Source: Vibrio alfacsensis (GTDB lineage Bacteria > Pseudomonadota > Gammaproteobacteria > Enterobacterales > Vibrionaceae). Taken from it: DNA of 64,000 bases. The notes under the pieces are model-generated. The model ran no database searches and was not told the DNA's origin. It saw only the letters and a program-made list of their open reading frames with translations. Positions 45,874-54,772 of the stretch are shown in pieces. The stretch covers positions 1,054,001 through 1,118,000 of the forward strand of contig NZ_CP032094.1 in assembly GCF_003544875.1 (NCBI RefSeq). The letters run 5' to 3'. A program made the position numbers and the translations under genes. How positions within the stretch are numbered: the stretch's first letter is position 1; the number at the start of each line of letters is the position of its first letter.

Positions 45874-45921
45874 TTGTTGTCAGCTTATATAGCGCAATGA
45901 TTTACTGCCGTTGTACAGGTC

Positions 45922-46815
45922 CTAGTAGGCGATCAAACTTATCGTCATCTCATCTTCATACTGGCCCGCAGCAGCACCAGGCACCGCTTGGTTTTGAAAG
46001 GCCATATTGAATCGAGTCTGTTTACCTTTTCGTGTATTTAATATCGTCGGTGTATCTAGCTCTAGTTTTCGGCCTTGCAAGAACGTGGTGTATGGAATTT
46101 TATGACTTGCTTTTTGAGTGTTTACCAAGTGCCCATTGTTTATTGATTCCACTTCCAATCGCACTGTCGCGTTACTCAGCACATAAACGTCTATTTTACG
46201 TGTATTTTGTTTTGTTAGATTGCCCATATCAACCGACACGCTTGTTCCCGCAACCGAAATCCAAGCATTATTTGGCGCTTCGATACGCGCTCGAACAAAT
46301 GCAGGTAAAGTGTAATCTAACGATTGAAAATGATTTCGTTCAGAGGTGAGGTCACCATTAGCAATGAATTCAAAATCGCCTTTGTAGAAACCTGGATCCA
46401 TAACTTTCCCTTGCGGCACATGAATCCAAAATGGCACTCTTTGCGAACCACCTACTGGTAAAACAAAGTTACCGCTCGCATTTCGATTTAAGCTTTTCTT
46501 TTGTTCATTCAGCACGGTCGAAGTGACTTTTCCGTTTGGCCCATTGAGTACATGCTGCCAACCGCTTTTCGCACTGATCTCAACATGACGAACACACGTG
46601 ATGAGTTCTCTATCTAACGTTACATGTCCTTGGAACCAAAGAGCATTAGGCTTACTCGCTAGTGGCTTTTGAGGCATATTGTCGATCTCAACGCTATACG
46701 TTCCATCACAACTCGCATCATGATTTGGTTCGGCATTCACAATGCCAGAAAAGCTCAATGCCATTGCTGAAATCGCCGTAGCAATAGCATAAGTGTTCAT
46801 TCTACTTTTCATCAT
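45922..46815 (-). CDS. Fimbrial tip-type protein of the chaperone-usher operon
   Basis: About 297 residues from ATG 46815, where GGGGGAG provides the ribosome-binding site and the leader MNTYAIATAISAMALSFSGI ends at VNA. The C-terminal block ends AAGQYEDEMTISLIAY, like the spore-coat-U/SCPU and related pilin domains of alternative chaperone-usher systems, and the N-terminal half may be the adhesin region. It is the last gene of the operon, where tip adhesins are often encoded. The exact family is not certain. Confidence 0.7.
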   Translation of the reverse strand: MMKSRMNTYAIATAISAMALSFSGIVNAEPNHDASCDGTYSVEIDNMPQKPLASKPNALWFQGHVTLDRELITCVRHVEISAKSGWQHVLNGPNGKVTSTVLNEQKKSLNRNASGNFVLPVGGSQRVPFWIHVPQGKVMDPGFYKGDFEFIANGDLTSERNHFQSLDYTLPAFVRARIEAPNNAWISVAGTSVSVDMGNLTKQNTRKIDVYVLSNATVRLEVESINNGHLVNTQKASHKIPYTTFLQGRKLELDTPTILNTRKGKQTRFNMAFQNQAVPGAAAGQYEDEMTISLIAY

Positions 46816-46861
46816 ATCTCCCCCATCTATATTCCTAAACAAAGCTCGAATCTTCACCTTG

Positions 46862-49252
46862 CTATTTAGCTAATACAGATAACTTTCCGAGATTAATCAA
46901 ACTCTCTTTGGAAGCAGGAATCGTCACGCTGATTGCTGGTATTCCACTCTGAGAAATTTCCATTCGATACGTGCCAGGACGAACACCTTGAATATAGAAA
47001 CGTCCTTGCTTATTCGTAAAGAAAGCAACGTCCAATTCTTCAAGAATCATTCGACCTTGAACATAAGCCAAAGGCTCGCCATCGCCATCTTCAATAAATC
47101 CTGTTGCCGTATAAAAGGCATCAGAACCAATATTTAGGATATGCCCTGTCGCTGATCCTGGAGACACCTCAATCTTACCGTTACCCCAGTCATACCCCAA
47201 AGGCGCATCGTCAACGTTATAATCCATCGCGTTACGAACAAACGGTTGAGAGACGGAAACAATACCATTGAACTGCGATGTGGCATTAGCTGTTGCTTTA
47301 CCCTCCGAGTTTACGTCAAGGTTCGCAGTACCTCCCTCCAAACTTGAGTGCACATTTGCCAAAACAAATGGACCCGAGGTCACTCTTCCCCATCCCCATT
47401 GGCCATCAACCATTCCAACGGCGGTCGCTAATCGTACCGACCCTTGATACTGTTCATCATCACTCGAACGGAGTTTGTTACGAGAAACTTCGACTTCGGT
47501 TCTTAGTCTGCTCGCGGTATAACTCATTTGCGCTTGTTGATTATCAATGTTCTTGTCCCTTTCTGCATCGACTCGAACACCCACATCCCCAACGTAGTTA
47601 TTTGCCTCATTGCTGAAATAAGCTCGACTACGTTCATCCTTGCTGTTGTAAGATAAACCTAAGCGATTTGAGCTGTCTGTTGAGTACCAGTTATATTCAA
47701 ACGTAAACAAAAACCGCGTGTCACCGTTCTCATATTGAGGAGACTCTTCATATTCAGAACCCACACCGATAGTGATTCCCCCACGACGCCAATTGAATAG
47801 TCCCGTTCCACGCTTTTCGCTACTGTCTTCTTCTGTTACCCCATAACGCCCAGATAAAGACAAGTCGAGTTCACTGGTCATTTGCCAAAAATAGTTGACA
47901 AGAAACTGTGTAGAGTCACTGTTGGGTAAGGAATCCCCCCAAGGCTTACTATTAAAATTGTCAGATCGCTCGATGGCAAGTCTCAAATTAGGGGCCTGAC
48001 TGTCACCACTGCCTATAACACTGTTCTCATAATCTAGTGAGGCAATCCATCCATCGCCATAATCAGAGCCACCACTCCACGAGTACCTGCCGGTCACGTT
48101 TCCTATTGGCGTTCTAACAGTTGACAACACGCCTAGCACCGCACCATCATCCGCAGCCAATCCGTTGCTGCCAATGGTTAACCAGTCCGTCAAGCCGTAC
48201 TCAATATAACCTGTTCCAACCCAAGCATCTTCATAACCAACCGCTCGATCACCGTATTCAATAGGGCGACCGAATGAGAACGAATAATCAATAAGCCCTT
48301 TTGCTAACAATGTGGCGTTATAAAATTGGGTAAACTGCAACACTTCTTGTTTGCCGGAAACATAGTTGACGACGACAGTAATGTCATTGGCACCATTGTC
48401 TAAAATTAAGTTTTGTAAGTTATAACGCCCTGGATCTAAGCGTCCTCCCGAAACTCTTTCACCGTTGACATACAGTTCAACTTCCGCAGACTCGAGTAAT
48501 ACCAATTGTTGGCTACTTTGAGGGCTAATTTCTCTATCGGGTTGCAAGTCAGAGTAACGACTTTCTATTGATATGCCACCAAGTGACAAACTATACAGGT
48601 GACCGGATTCACCGCTCACCACATCGCCTGCAGAAAATCGTACCGGGACATTTGGCCTATCGTGAAAAGCGACCCACTCTCCACGATAAAACTCTGTACT
48701 TTCATCGGTTGCGTCAAGATAATTCGCTAAGAGGAAGTTTACCCCCTCTGCTCCGCCAATGTTTGCTTGAGATAACCAATCTAAAGAGGAGTTCCAACTT
48801 TCACTGTCATCTGCCCAGGAGTGGTTGTAGGTGAGATTAAAGCTATTTAACCAACTCACATAGCCGCTCTCACTTGGTTTAAAAAGCGGGTAACCTGATG
48901 ATAAACTGATGTCAGTTTCATTAAGAATTTCAGAATCTAACGTCGCTTGTAGGACCAACAATTCAGGGTTGAGTGATATAGAAACCCCTTTCGCATTCAG
49001 TGTTTCAACCGTGACATAGTCCGATCCACTTTTTGGGGTATTTTCCTGCCACCACTTCGCGGTGATGCGTTCGCCTAATACGCTATTCAATCCAGAGATA
49101 GAAACACCAACCAGTGACATGCCACTAATTTCGACAGGCAAGTCTCCGAGCTGTGTCTCTCCATAGACTAAAGGAAGAGAGAGTCGATAAACACTTCCCC
49201 AAGCCGAAATGGAGATAAAAATCGTAATGACAATAAATACTGACCGCCACAT
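46862..49252 (-). CDS. Outer-membrane usher protein
   Basis: 796 residues with signal peptide (VFIVITIFISISAWGSV). An N-terminal chaperone-binding region is followed by a large barrel with many alternating strands (VEVELYVNGERVSGGRLDPG, YNLQNLILDNGANDITVVVN) and a C-terminal SpaA/CNA-like plug (GFIEDGDGEPLAYVQGRMIL, GRFYIQGVRPGTYRMEIS). These are hallmarks of fimbrial ushers, with the short length of the alternative families rather than FimD (about 850). It assembles pilin subunits delivered by the chaperone across the outer membrane. Confidence 0.92.
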   Translation of the reverse strand: MWRSVFIVITIFISISAWGSVYRLSLPLVYGETQLGDLPVEISGMSLVGVSISGLNSVLGERITAKWWQENTPKSGSDYVTVETLNAKGVSISLNPELLVLQATLDSEILNETDISLSSGYPLFKPSESGYVSWLNSFNLTYNHSWADDSESWNSSLDWLSQANIGGAEGVNFLLANYLDATDESTEFYRGEWVAFHDRPNVPVRFSAGDVVSGESGHLYSLSLGGISIESRYSDLQPDREISPQSSQQLVLLESAEVELYVNGERVSGGRLDPGRYNLQNLILDNGANDITVVVNYVSGKQEVLQFTQFYNATLLAKGLIDYSFSFGRPIEYGDRAVGYEDAWVGTGYIEYGLTDWLTIGSNGLAADDGAVLGVLSTVRTPIGNVTGRYSWSGGSDYGDGWIASLDYENSVIGSGDSQAPNLRLAIERSDNFNSKPWGDSLPNSDSTQFLVNYFWQMTSELDLSLSGRYGVTEEDSSEKRGTGLFNWRRGGITIGVGSEYEESPQYENGDTRFLFTFEYNWYSTDSSNRLGLSYNSKDERSRAYFSNEANNYVGDVGVRVDAERDKNIDNQQAQMSYTASRLRTEVEVSRNKLRSSDDEQYQGSVRLATAVGMVDGQWGWGRVTSGPFVLANVHSSLEGGTANLDVNSEGKATANATSQFNGIVSVSQPFVRNAMDYNVDDAPLGYDWGNGKIEVSPGSATGHILNIGSDAFYTATGFIEDGDGEPLAYVQGRMILEELDVAFFTNKQGRFYIQGVRPGTYRMEISQSGIPAISVTIPASKESLINLGKLSVLAK

Positions 49253-49282
49253 AATCGACCTACGTTATTGAAAGGTGTGACG

Positions 49283-49942
49283 TTATTGAGTAAAAAGAGA
49301 CTCTGCGTTGACTTTTACTTGCTGGTTTGGAACCAGATACTGCATTGGAAGTAAAGATTCTAATTGTTCCCAATTCCATACTTTCTTTTGGCCATTCAAT
49401 TCAACTGAGTAACTGTGTTTACTCAACTCGAGAATACTTGTTCCGGTATTGCTGATTAATAATTCAGGCGTATTGTCGCTATTCGTTTTCACTGTACTGG
49501 TAAAGTCATCTTTTGCGCCTTGAGGTGAGACAAACACCAATGCACCTATACGAAACAGCATTTGAATCGCATCTTTTTCAGCTTCAGACTTGAGCGGCAA
49601 CTGGCTAACGATTAAGCGGTAAGATTCGGCTGATTGCTTTGGCGCACCAATATACTGTACCTTGATCGTTTGTGACTTGCCTGGAGGAATCAAAATTTGT
49701 GGTGGAAACACCATCAGATCCTCTGTATCTAACAGCATCTCTTGATTATTAAGTTTTACGCTACGTTTACTCGTCGTGATTTCAACAGGTAAAGGCACTA
49801 AAGAGGTATTGCTCACTTTGAAAAAAGCGGTTGTACCTTTTCCAAGATCGTCTAGTGATTGGACCATTGGAAAAAGTTCAAAAGCCAATACTTGGATTGG
49901 CATCAAAATAAACGATAATAATAGTAATCCAAGCGTTCTCAT
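49283..49942 (-). CDS. Periplasmic fimbrial chaperone
   Basis: 219 residues with signal peptide (LLLLSFILMPIQVLA). It has the two-domain immunoglobulin fold of PapD-like chaperones: FELFPMVQSLDDLGKGTTAF, then VFPPQILIPPGKSQTIKVQY (the conserved P-P-x-x-x-I-P-P-G block), and a second domain with SQLPLKSEAE. It stabilises pilins by donor-strand complementation until handover to the usher, the next gene. Confidence 0.92.
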   Translation of the reverse strand: MRTLGLLLLSFILMPIQVLAFELFPMVQSLDDLGKGTTAFFKVSNTSLVPLPVEITTSKRSVKLNNQEMLLDTEDLMVFPPQILIPPGKSQTIKVQYIGAPKQSAESYRLIVSQLPLKSEAEKDAIQMLFRIGALVFVSPQGAKDDFTSTVKTNSDNTPELLISNTGTSILELSKHSYSVELNGQKKVWNWEQLESLLPMQYLVPNQQVKVNAESLFTQ

Positions 49943-49988
49943 ACTGCACCTCGGTTGGGGGAGTACTCCCCCCCCAACATATTTTATA

Positions 49989-50501
49989 TTACATATGGTA
50001 AAGCGTTACGTACATTGAACCGCTGTACTCACCCCAAGCTGCGCCTTTTTGTGGTTGAGACTTAATAGTTAACTTGTGTTTTGCTGACATCTTTTGCTCA
50101 ATATCGTTGCTTATTTCAACTTCTTTAACTATACGTGCTTCCATTACAGGAGTGTCACCATCTTTCACAGATGAATCACCTTTAAATGAATATTGCATTG
50201 GAATCTCGTTGCCATTGCTATTTTTAAACCCATATGGGTCGATCAAAACGATCCCTTTAGTACCGTAAGAGTTGCACCATGTCTTGAAAGCAAACGTCTT
50301 CTTATCTGACTTTTGAGTCAAATCGAAATCAATCTCTTTTAGGCTACTATCTGCAACCATTTCACAACGTTTTGGTACTTCACCTTTAAATTTTACTAAA
50401 AAATCTGCGCGACCTTCTCCAGGGTTAGCATCCCAATTATCTGCCACTGCACCTGCTGAAAATAGCACTGCCATTGCTGCGATACTTGCTAAACGTTTCA
50501 T
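49989..50501 (-). CDS. Major fimbrial subunit
   Basis: 170 residues with signal peptide (LASIAAMAVLFSAGAVA). Small, beta-rich secreted protein with one disulfide pair (CEMVADS and FKTWCNSYG) and a closing GEYSGSMYVTLYHM strand that fits the chaperone groove. First gene of the operon and separated by a 47-bp gap from the chaperone, as expected of the abundant subunit. It lacks an obvious donor-strand N-terminus, so the subfamily is uncertain. AGGAGAACAATT gives a strong start. Confidence 0.8.
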   Translation of the reverse strand: MKRLASIAAMAVLFSAGAVADNWDANPGEGRADFLVKFKGEVPKRCEMVADSSLKEIDFDLTQKSDKKTFAFKTWCNSYGTKGIVLIDPYGFKNSNGNEIPMQYSFKGDSSVKDGDTPVMEARIVKEVEISNDIEQKMSAKHKLTIKSQPQKGAAWGEYSGSMYVTLYHM

Positions 50502-50671
50502 AATTGTTCTCCTTTACATTCGTTCCATCGGCTTCAGCCAAAGCTTAAATAAAATCTACGCTTTAAATTTAAGCGAATTTTCATTTTGCCCATCAGTCAG
50601 GTGACTAAAGAAGCGAGGAAAAAGGATGAGGAAAGAACATCTAAATAGTAAGTTTGAACTGAATCAAAATA

Positions 50672-51307
50672 TTACTCAATCATGAGTGAACTAAGCTGTG
50701 CTCGACTCTGTTTTCCTGTTTTTGATAAAATATGTGATACATGTGTTTTTACTGTACTGAGGCTAACATTAAGCTGCTCAGCAATTTCTTTATTAGAAAA
50801 TCCCTGTACTAAGTACATAAAGACTTTTTGTTCTTTACTAGAAAGTTCGTACTTCAAGCCTAATACTTCCATCGAGCATGAACCTTGAATTTGATTACGA
50901 ACAATATTTCTCAAAGAGTGAGACATGTCTTCTCGACTAAACCACAACTGACCAGAAGCGACCATTCTTACGGCTTTGTGTAATCGTTCAAAGGTAAAAT
51001 CTGATTCCAGAATTCCGCACCATCCTAGAGATATCAATGCCTGCGCACCTTCAGAATCGATTTGCGTTGCGTTAGCGAGAATCCACCCACCGTTGCGAGA
51101 CATGGGCGACACTAAATGAATAGATGGGTTTCCAAGCGTTTGTCTATCATAGATAACGATGTCATCGCTATGAAGACTCCATAAGCTATTTACGCTATTG
51201 TTAATAACAAATGAGTACTGTTTAAATGAATGCGATAAACCCGCAATAACAAGATTCGACCACTCCGTGTCTGTGGATACAACATAAACTTTATTCGTAA
51301 CCATCAA
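50672..51307 (-). CDS. CsgD/VpsT-like LuxR-family regulator
   Basis: 211 residues. The N-terminal domain (about 1-140) has the CsgD-type degenerate receiver pattern, including GWCGILESDFTFERLHKAVR and GQLWFSREDMSHSL. The C-terminal helix-turn-helix is LSSKEQKVFMYLVQGFSNKE, IAEQLNVSLSTVKTHVSHIL. The phospho-acceptor aspartate is not obvious, as in CsgD and VpsT, which act through other ligands or DNA-binding states. It lies 171 bp upstream of the fimbrial operon on the same strand, so it is the likely regulator, and a link to biofilm matrix control is plausible. Confidence 0.88.
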   Translation of the reverse strand: MMVTNKVYVVSTDTEWSNLVIAGLSHSFKQYSFVINNSVNSLWSLHSDDIVIYDRQTLGNPSIHLVSPMSRNGGWILANATQIDSEGAQALISLGWCGILESDFTFERLHKAVRMVASGQLWFSREDMSHSLRNIVRNQIQGSCSMEVLGLKYELSSKEQKVFMYLVQGFSNKEIAEQLNVSLSTVKTHVSHILSKTGKQSRAQLSSLMIE

Positions 51308-51536
51308 CCTTCCTTGTAATTTGAAAGAACAAAGGAATATAGACTATAACGAACGACCGTTATTAATACTTTACTACTATCGGATTTTTAGAATTATTTT
51401 CAATAGTGTGATCTAGCCTATCTTACGCGTAAGGATAGCCATCCTAGACCAAAATTACGCCCACTTCTTACATCAGTACTATCCCTTTTATATACCGTTA
51501 TTTACAATTACGAATATAAAAGCAGCAAATATAAAA
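51308..51536. other. AT-rich intergenic region
   Basis: About 230 bp between the CsgD-like gene and the next terminator. Very AT-rich and without an open frame of note; it should carry the regulator's promoter. Confidence 0.4.
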
Positions 51537-51571
51537 TTAAAAAGTGCCGTATTATTCACACGACACTTTAT
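51537..51571 (-). terminator. Terminator of the leftward HAD gene
   Basis: AAAGTGCCGT (51541-51550) and ACGACACTTT (51560-51569) pair with one mismatch. On the minus strand the hairpin runs into TTTTTAATTT. Confidence 0.6.
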
Positions 51572-51609
51572 TGATAATTTTAAAATTCACGATATTGTAA
51601 TGAATACGT

Positions 51610-52209
51610 CTACAGTGGATAGAGCACTAATTTTCCATTTTCAACCATAATACAATCCATACCCGCTGCATGAGCCGCTTGTCTACCTAGTTCGGTATCT
51701 TCAAATACGACACACTGCTCTGCAGTCAACCCTATTTGTTCAGCAGCTATTAAAAAGGTATCAGGAGATGGCTTATGGTTTTCTACATCACTGGCGGTCA
51801 CTAGAGCATCTAATTTACGTAAAAGTCCAGCCTTAGCAAGTAAACGCAATGCCGTATCTTTTTGGCTTCCCGTACCAACCGCAATTTTTTTACTGCCAAG
51901 ATACTCATTCAACACATTGCCAGTACAAGAGATGATTTCTCCGTGGTGCTCCATTTCGGAGAACGTGTCCATTTTGTAACGTGACACCGTTTTCGGATCA
52001 AGAGACAGTCCATGCTGACGATTGACTTCGGTAACAATTCTAAAGCTTGGCATACCGCCAAGACTATGCAGCCAATTTTGATTAAAAGGAAAATTGAAAC
52101 GCTCTGCTGTCGCATGCCATGCAGCCAAATGGGCAGGCATGGTATCAATCAACGTTCCATCCATATCAAAAATCAGGCCTTTATAGGGACTAAAATCTAT
52201 CGTATTCAT
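51610..52209 (-). CDS. HAD-family sugar phosphatase, YqaB-like
   Basis: 199 residues of HAD subfamily IA. Motif I FDMDGTLIDTMPAH, cap region WHATAERFNFPF, motif II VGTGSQKD, motif III HKPSPDTFL and motif IV VFEDTELG. The E. coli homologue YqaB dephosphorylates fructose-1-phosphate and related sugars, and beta-phosphoglucomutase is the nearest alternative. Divergent from arfB. Confidence 0.88.
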   Translation of the reverse strand: MNTIDFSPYKGLIFDMDGTLIDTMPAHLAAWHATAERFNFPFNQNWLHSLGGMPSFRIVTEVNRQHGLSLDPKTVSRYKMDTFSEMEHHGEIISCTGNVLNEYLGSKKIAVGTGSQKDTALRLLAKAGLLRKLDALVTASDVENHKPSPDTFLIAAEQIGLTAEQCVVFEDTELGRQAAHAAGMDCIMVENGKLVLYPL

Positions 52210-52285
52210 GTCTATTCTTCTATTTATTCAGTTCTGATGGTAATTTAGCAGCCATCGCAACAATCCTTATTGGCACTTAGTACCT

Positions 52286-52699
52286 ATGCTCAAAATCTCG
52301 AACTCCGTCACAATTCAAGATTGGGAAATACAATTAACGCCTATCCGAGCTCAAGGAAATGGTGGACAAAACGTTAATAAGGTATCGTCTGCGATACATT
52401 TGCGCTTTGACATACATCATTCCACACTGCCAGAGTTCTATAAAGAGCGTCTACTTGCGCTTTCTGATAGCAGAATTACCAAAGATGGCGTGATCATCAT
52501 TAAAGCACAACAGTTCAGGACACAAGAGCAAAACAAGGAAGACGCGCTCATTCGCTTACAAGCGCTAATCCAATTTGCCATCCGACAAGAAAAAGCACGC
52601 ATAAAAACAAAACCAACGCGCGCTTCACAACGTCGCAGACTTGATAGTAAAACTAAGCACGCGACAAAAAAACAGCAACGCCAAAAGCCGTTGTATTAG
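52286..52699 (+). CDS. arfB: Ribosome rescue peptidyl-tRNA hydrolase ArfB
   Basis: 137 residues. Catalytic GGQ motif (26-28, in [18 protein letters not shown]) that hydrolyses peptidyl-tRNA on stalled ribosomes, and the positively charged C-terminal tail ([20 protein letters not shown]) that enters the empty mRNA channel. This is the alternative to tmRNA. The length and the tail are the ArfB norm. The gene stands alone, 77 bp from the divergent HAD gene. Confidence 0.95.
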   Translation: MLKISNSVTIQDWEIQLTPIRAQGNGGQNVNKVSSAIHLRFDIHHSTLPEFYKERLLALSDSRITKDGVIIIKAQQFRTQEQNKEDALIRLQALIQFAIRQEKARIKTKPTRASQRRRLDSKTKHATKKQQRQKPLY

Positions 52700-52768
52700 C
52701 AAACGTCAGAGCTAGCCATTGGATTCTTTATTGGGATCTCATTTTAGTCAATTATTCAGGACGCACTT

Positions 52769-54538
52769 ATGACTATTAGGAAAAAGCTCTATTTCTTGGG
52801 AGCGATCGCTATCTTTGGCATCGTCGCCCTGTTGGGTACATCCTCACATTTTGCCAATCAAAGCCAAGAGCTAAACCATGCCATCAAGCTCGTTGGTGAT
52901 TTAGAAATTCGTCTCTTAAATTTACGCCGCAATGAAAAAGACTTTTTGTTGCGCGGTGACGATAAATACCTTGGAAAATTTGATGACAATGTCGACAAGT
53001 TTCTCACCATTGAAAACGAATTAGCTGGCATACTCGCTCATTATGAACTTCCTTCTAGCCGTCAATTCAAGCAAGACCTCATTGCCTACCAAGTTGGTTT
53101 TCAAAACCTTGTGGCGGCCTATCAGCATTATGGCCTCGATAGTAAAAGTGGCCTTCAACGAGATTATGAGCAAGCCCTATCGGATGCGATAGACAATGCC
53201 AACCAGCAGCAACTACTGGCATTAGATCAGTTTGATGAGCAAACAAAAGCGGGTTATGCGGATGAGAGCCTGATTGAGAGTGTGAATGCACCCGCTTTGA
53301 TAGCGCATAGTAAACAGCTTGCTGCGCAGAAACAGCTGATTGGCACTTCATACAAAAAAGGCTTATTGGGTGAGACTCGTTCGCTTTCCCACACGGTTGA
53401 ACAACAATTTAAGTCGTTTTCTGACGCACTAGGCACCGCAGCTAACGCACGCGACAGTCAAAACACACTTGTTAAGCAAGGAATCACCGGAGCCGTATTG
53501 CTCATTATCTTTGCTCTCATCACGCAGATCTCTCGTTCAATTAATCAAAGAGTGACGAGTTTACTGATCACCATTAAGACGATCAGCGAAAGCAACAATA
53601 TGGGGCTACGTGCGGAACTAGAGGGTAAAGATGAACTGGTAGATATTGGTCACCACTTAAATGACCTATTGAATAAACTTGAGCACCTTATTCACGATAC
53701 ACAAGAGAAGTCATCACAACTTTCAGCGAGTACAGATAATATGCACCGTGAACTTGAGGGGGTGATGGTGCAATTTCACACGCAAGCTGATCACACATCC
53801 TCGATGGCAACGGCTGTACAACAAATGGTGGCGACCATCGGTGAGATTTCTGAAAGTACCTCTGTCGCAGTTGAAGGGGTACACCAAGCGGCAAACAACG
53901 CAGAACAAGGTCGTGCGGTTGTAGAGACCACCGTAACCAATGTGAGTCAGTTAACTGGCATTCTATCAAACAGTCAGCAATCCATTGGTTCTTTGAACGA
54001 GCATGTCGACAAGATTGGTGGGGCGGTAAACATCATCCAAGAGATTGCTGAACAAACCAACCTACTTGCGTTAAACGCAGCCATTGAAGCCGCTCGAGCT
54101 GGTGAGCAAGGTCGAGGTTTTGCCGTAGTGGCTGATGAAGTTCGAGCTCTGGCAAGCAGAACCCATCAATCAACAGAAGAGATCACGCGCGTGGTGTCCG
54201 ACATTCAATCACAAATGTCGATGGTCGTATCTGATATTGACCAATGTAACAATCAAGGCCAACAAACGTTAGATGCATCTGAAAAGCTAGACGCGAGTTT
54301 GCAACAAATCATTGCTGACATGCAGACTATTCAGGGCAATTCTGAACGCATCGCCTCTGCAATTGAAGAACAAGGCATTGTGATGAATCAAGTGAGCGAT
54401 TCTATTACTGAGTTAAACGTCATTTCAGAAGGCAATATGCACTCTGCTCAAGAGTGTTTACAAGAGGTGAATGCGGTCTCTGCGCAGGCTCATCAAATGG
54501 ATGATGCGGTCGCTGAGTTCAAAACTCGCGACGTTTAA
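52769..54538 (+). CDS. Methyl-accepting chemotaxis protein
   Basis: 589 residues. TM1 ([20 protein letters not shown]), an all-helical periplasmic domain with [21 protein letters not shown]2 ([17 protein letters not shown]), HAMP, then the signalling domain with [20 protein letters not shown] and [20 protein letters not shown]. The RRNEKDF motif is typical of HBM-like sensors that detect organic acids. No C-terminal CheR pentapeptide is seen. A terminator follows at 54596. Confidence 0.94.
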   Translation: MTIRKKLYFLGAIAIFGIVALLGTSSHFANQSQELNHAIKLVGDLEIRLLNLRRNEKDFLLRGDDKYLGKFDDNVDKFLTIENELAGILAHYELPSSRQFKQDLIAYQVGFQNLVAAYQHYGLDSKSGLQRDYEQALSDAIDNANQQQLLALDQFDEQTKAGYADESLIESVNAPALIAHSKQLAAQKQLIGTSYKKGLLGETRSLSHTVEQQFKSFSDALGTAANARDSQNTLVKQGITGAVLLIIFALITQISRSINQRVTSLLITIKTISESNNMGLRAELEGKDELVDIGHHLNDLLNKLEHLIHDTQEKSSQLSASTDNMHRELEGVMVQFHTQADHTSSMATAVQQMVATIGEISESTSVAVEGVHQAANNAEQGRAVVETTVTNVSQLTGILSNSQQSIGSLNEHVDKIGGAVNIIQEIAEQTNLLALNAAIEAARAGEQGRGFAVVADEVRALASRTHQSTEEITRVVSDIQSQMSMVVSDIDQCNNQGQQTLDASEKLDASLQQIIADMQTIQGNSERIASAIEEQGIVMNQVSDSITELNVISEGNMHSAQECLQEVNAVSAQAHQMDDAVAEFKTRDV

Positions 54539-54595
54539 CGCAAACTTTCACAGCCATTCAACGCTAAATACAGATTTCTAAGCCCAAGTAAATAA

Positions 54596-54630
54596 AAAGC
54601 CCGAAGCTATAATACTTCGGGCTTTCTTTT
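54596..54630 (+). terminator. Intrinsic terminator
   Basis: AAAGCCCGAAG (54596-54606) pairs perfectly with CTTCGGGCTTT (54615-54625), followed by CTTTT. Ends the chemoreceptor gene. Confidence 0.87.
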
Positions 54631-54772
54631 ATCTTAGACAATACCTTTGCTTAGAAAATACCTTTACTTAGCCAATATTTATCACTAACAAGCTATATTT
54701 ATCGCTAAAAACAGTCTTTATCTCTAAAAACAGTACCTATCTAAAAGCGATATAACACCAATAAGCTGGCAT
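54631..54772. repeat. Degenerate tandem repeats downstream of the RND pump
   Basis: Two 17-bp units CTTAGACAATACCTTTG (54634) and CTTAGAAAATACCTTTA (54651) are followed by units of about 19 bp sharing TTTATCGCTAAAAACAG and TTTATCTCTAAAAACAG. Read leftward, the pump's terminal CGAATAAATGCCAGCTTA resembles CGATAAATATAGCTTGTTA further along, so the repeats appear to start at that gene's stop. Confidence 0.6.
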
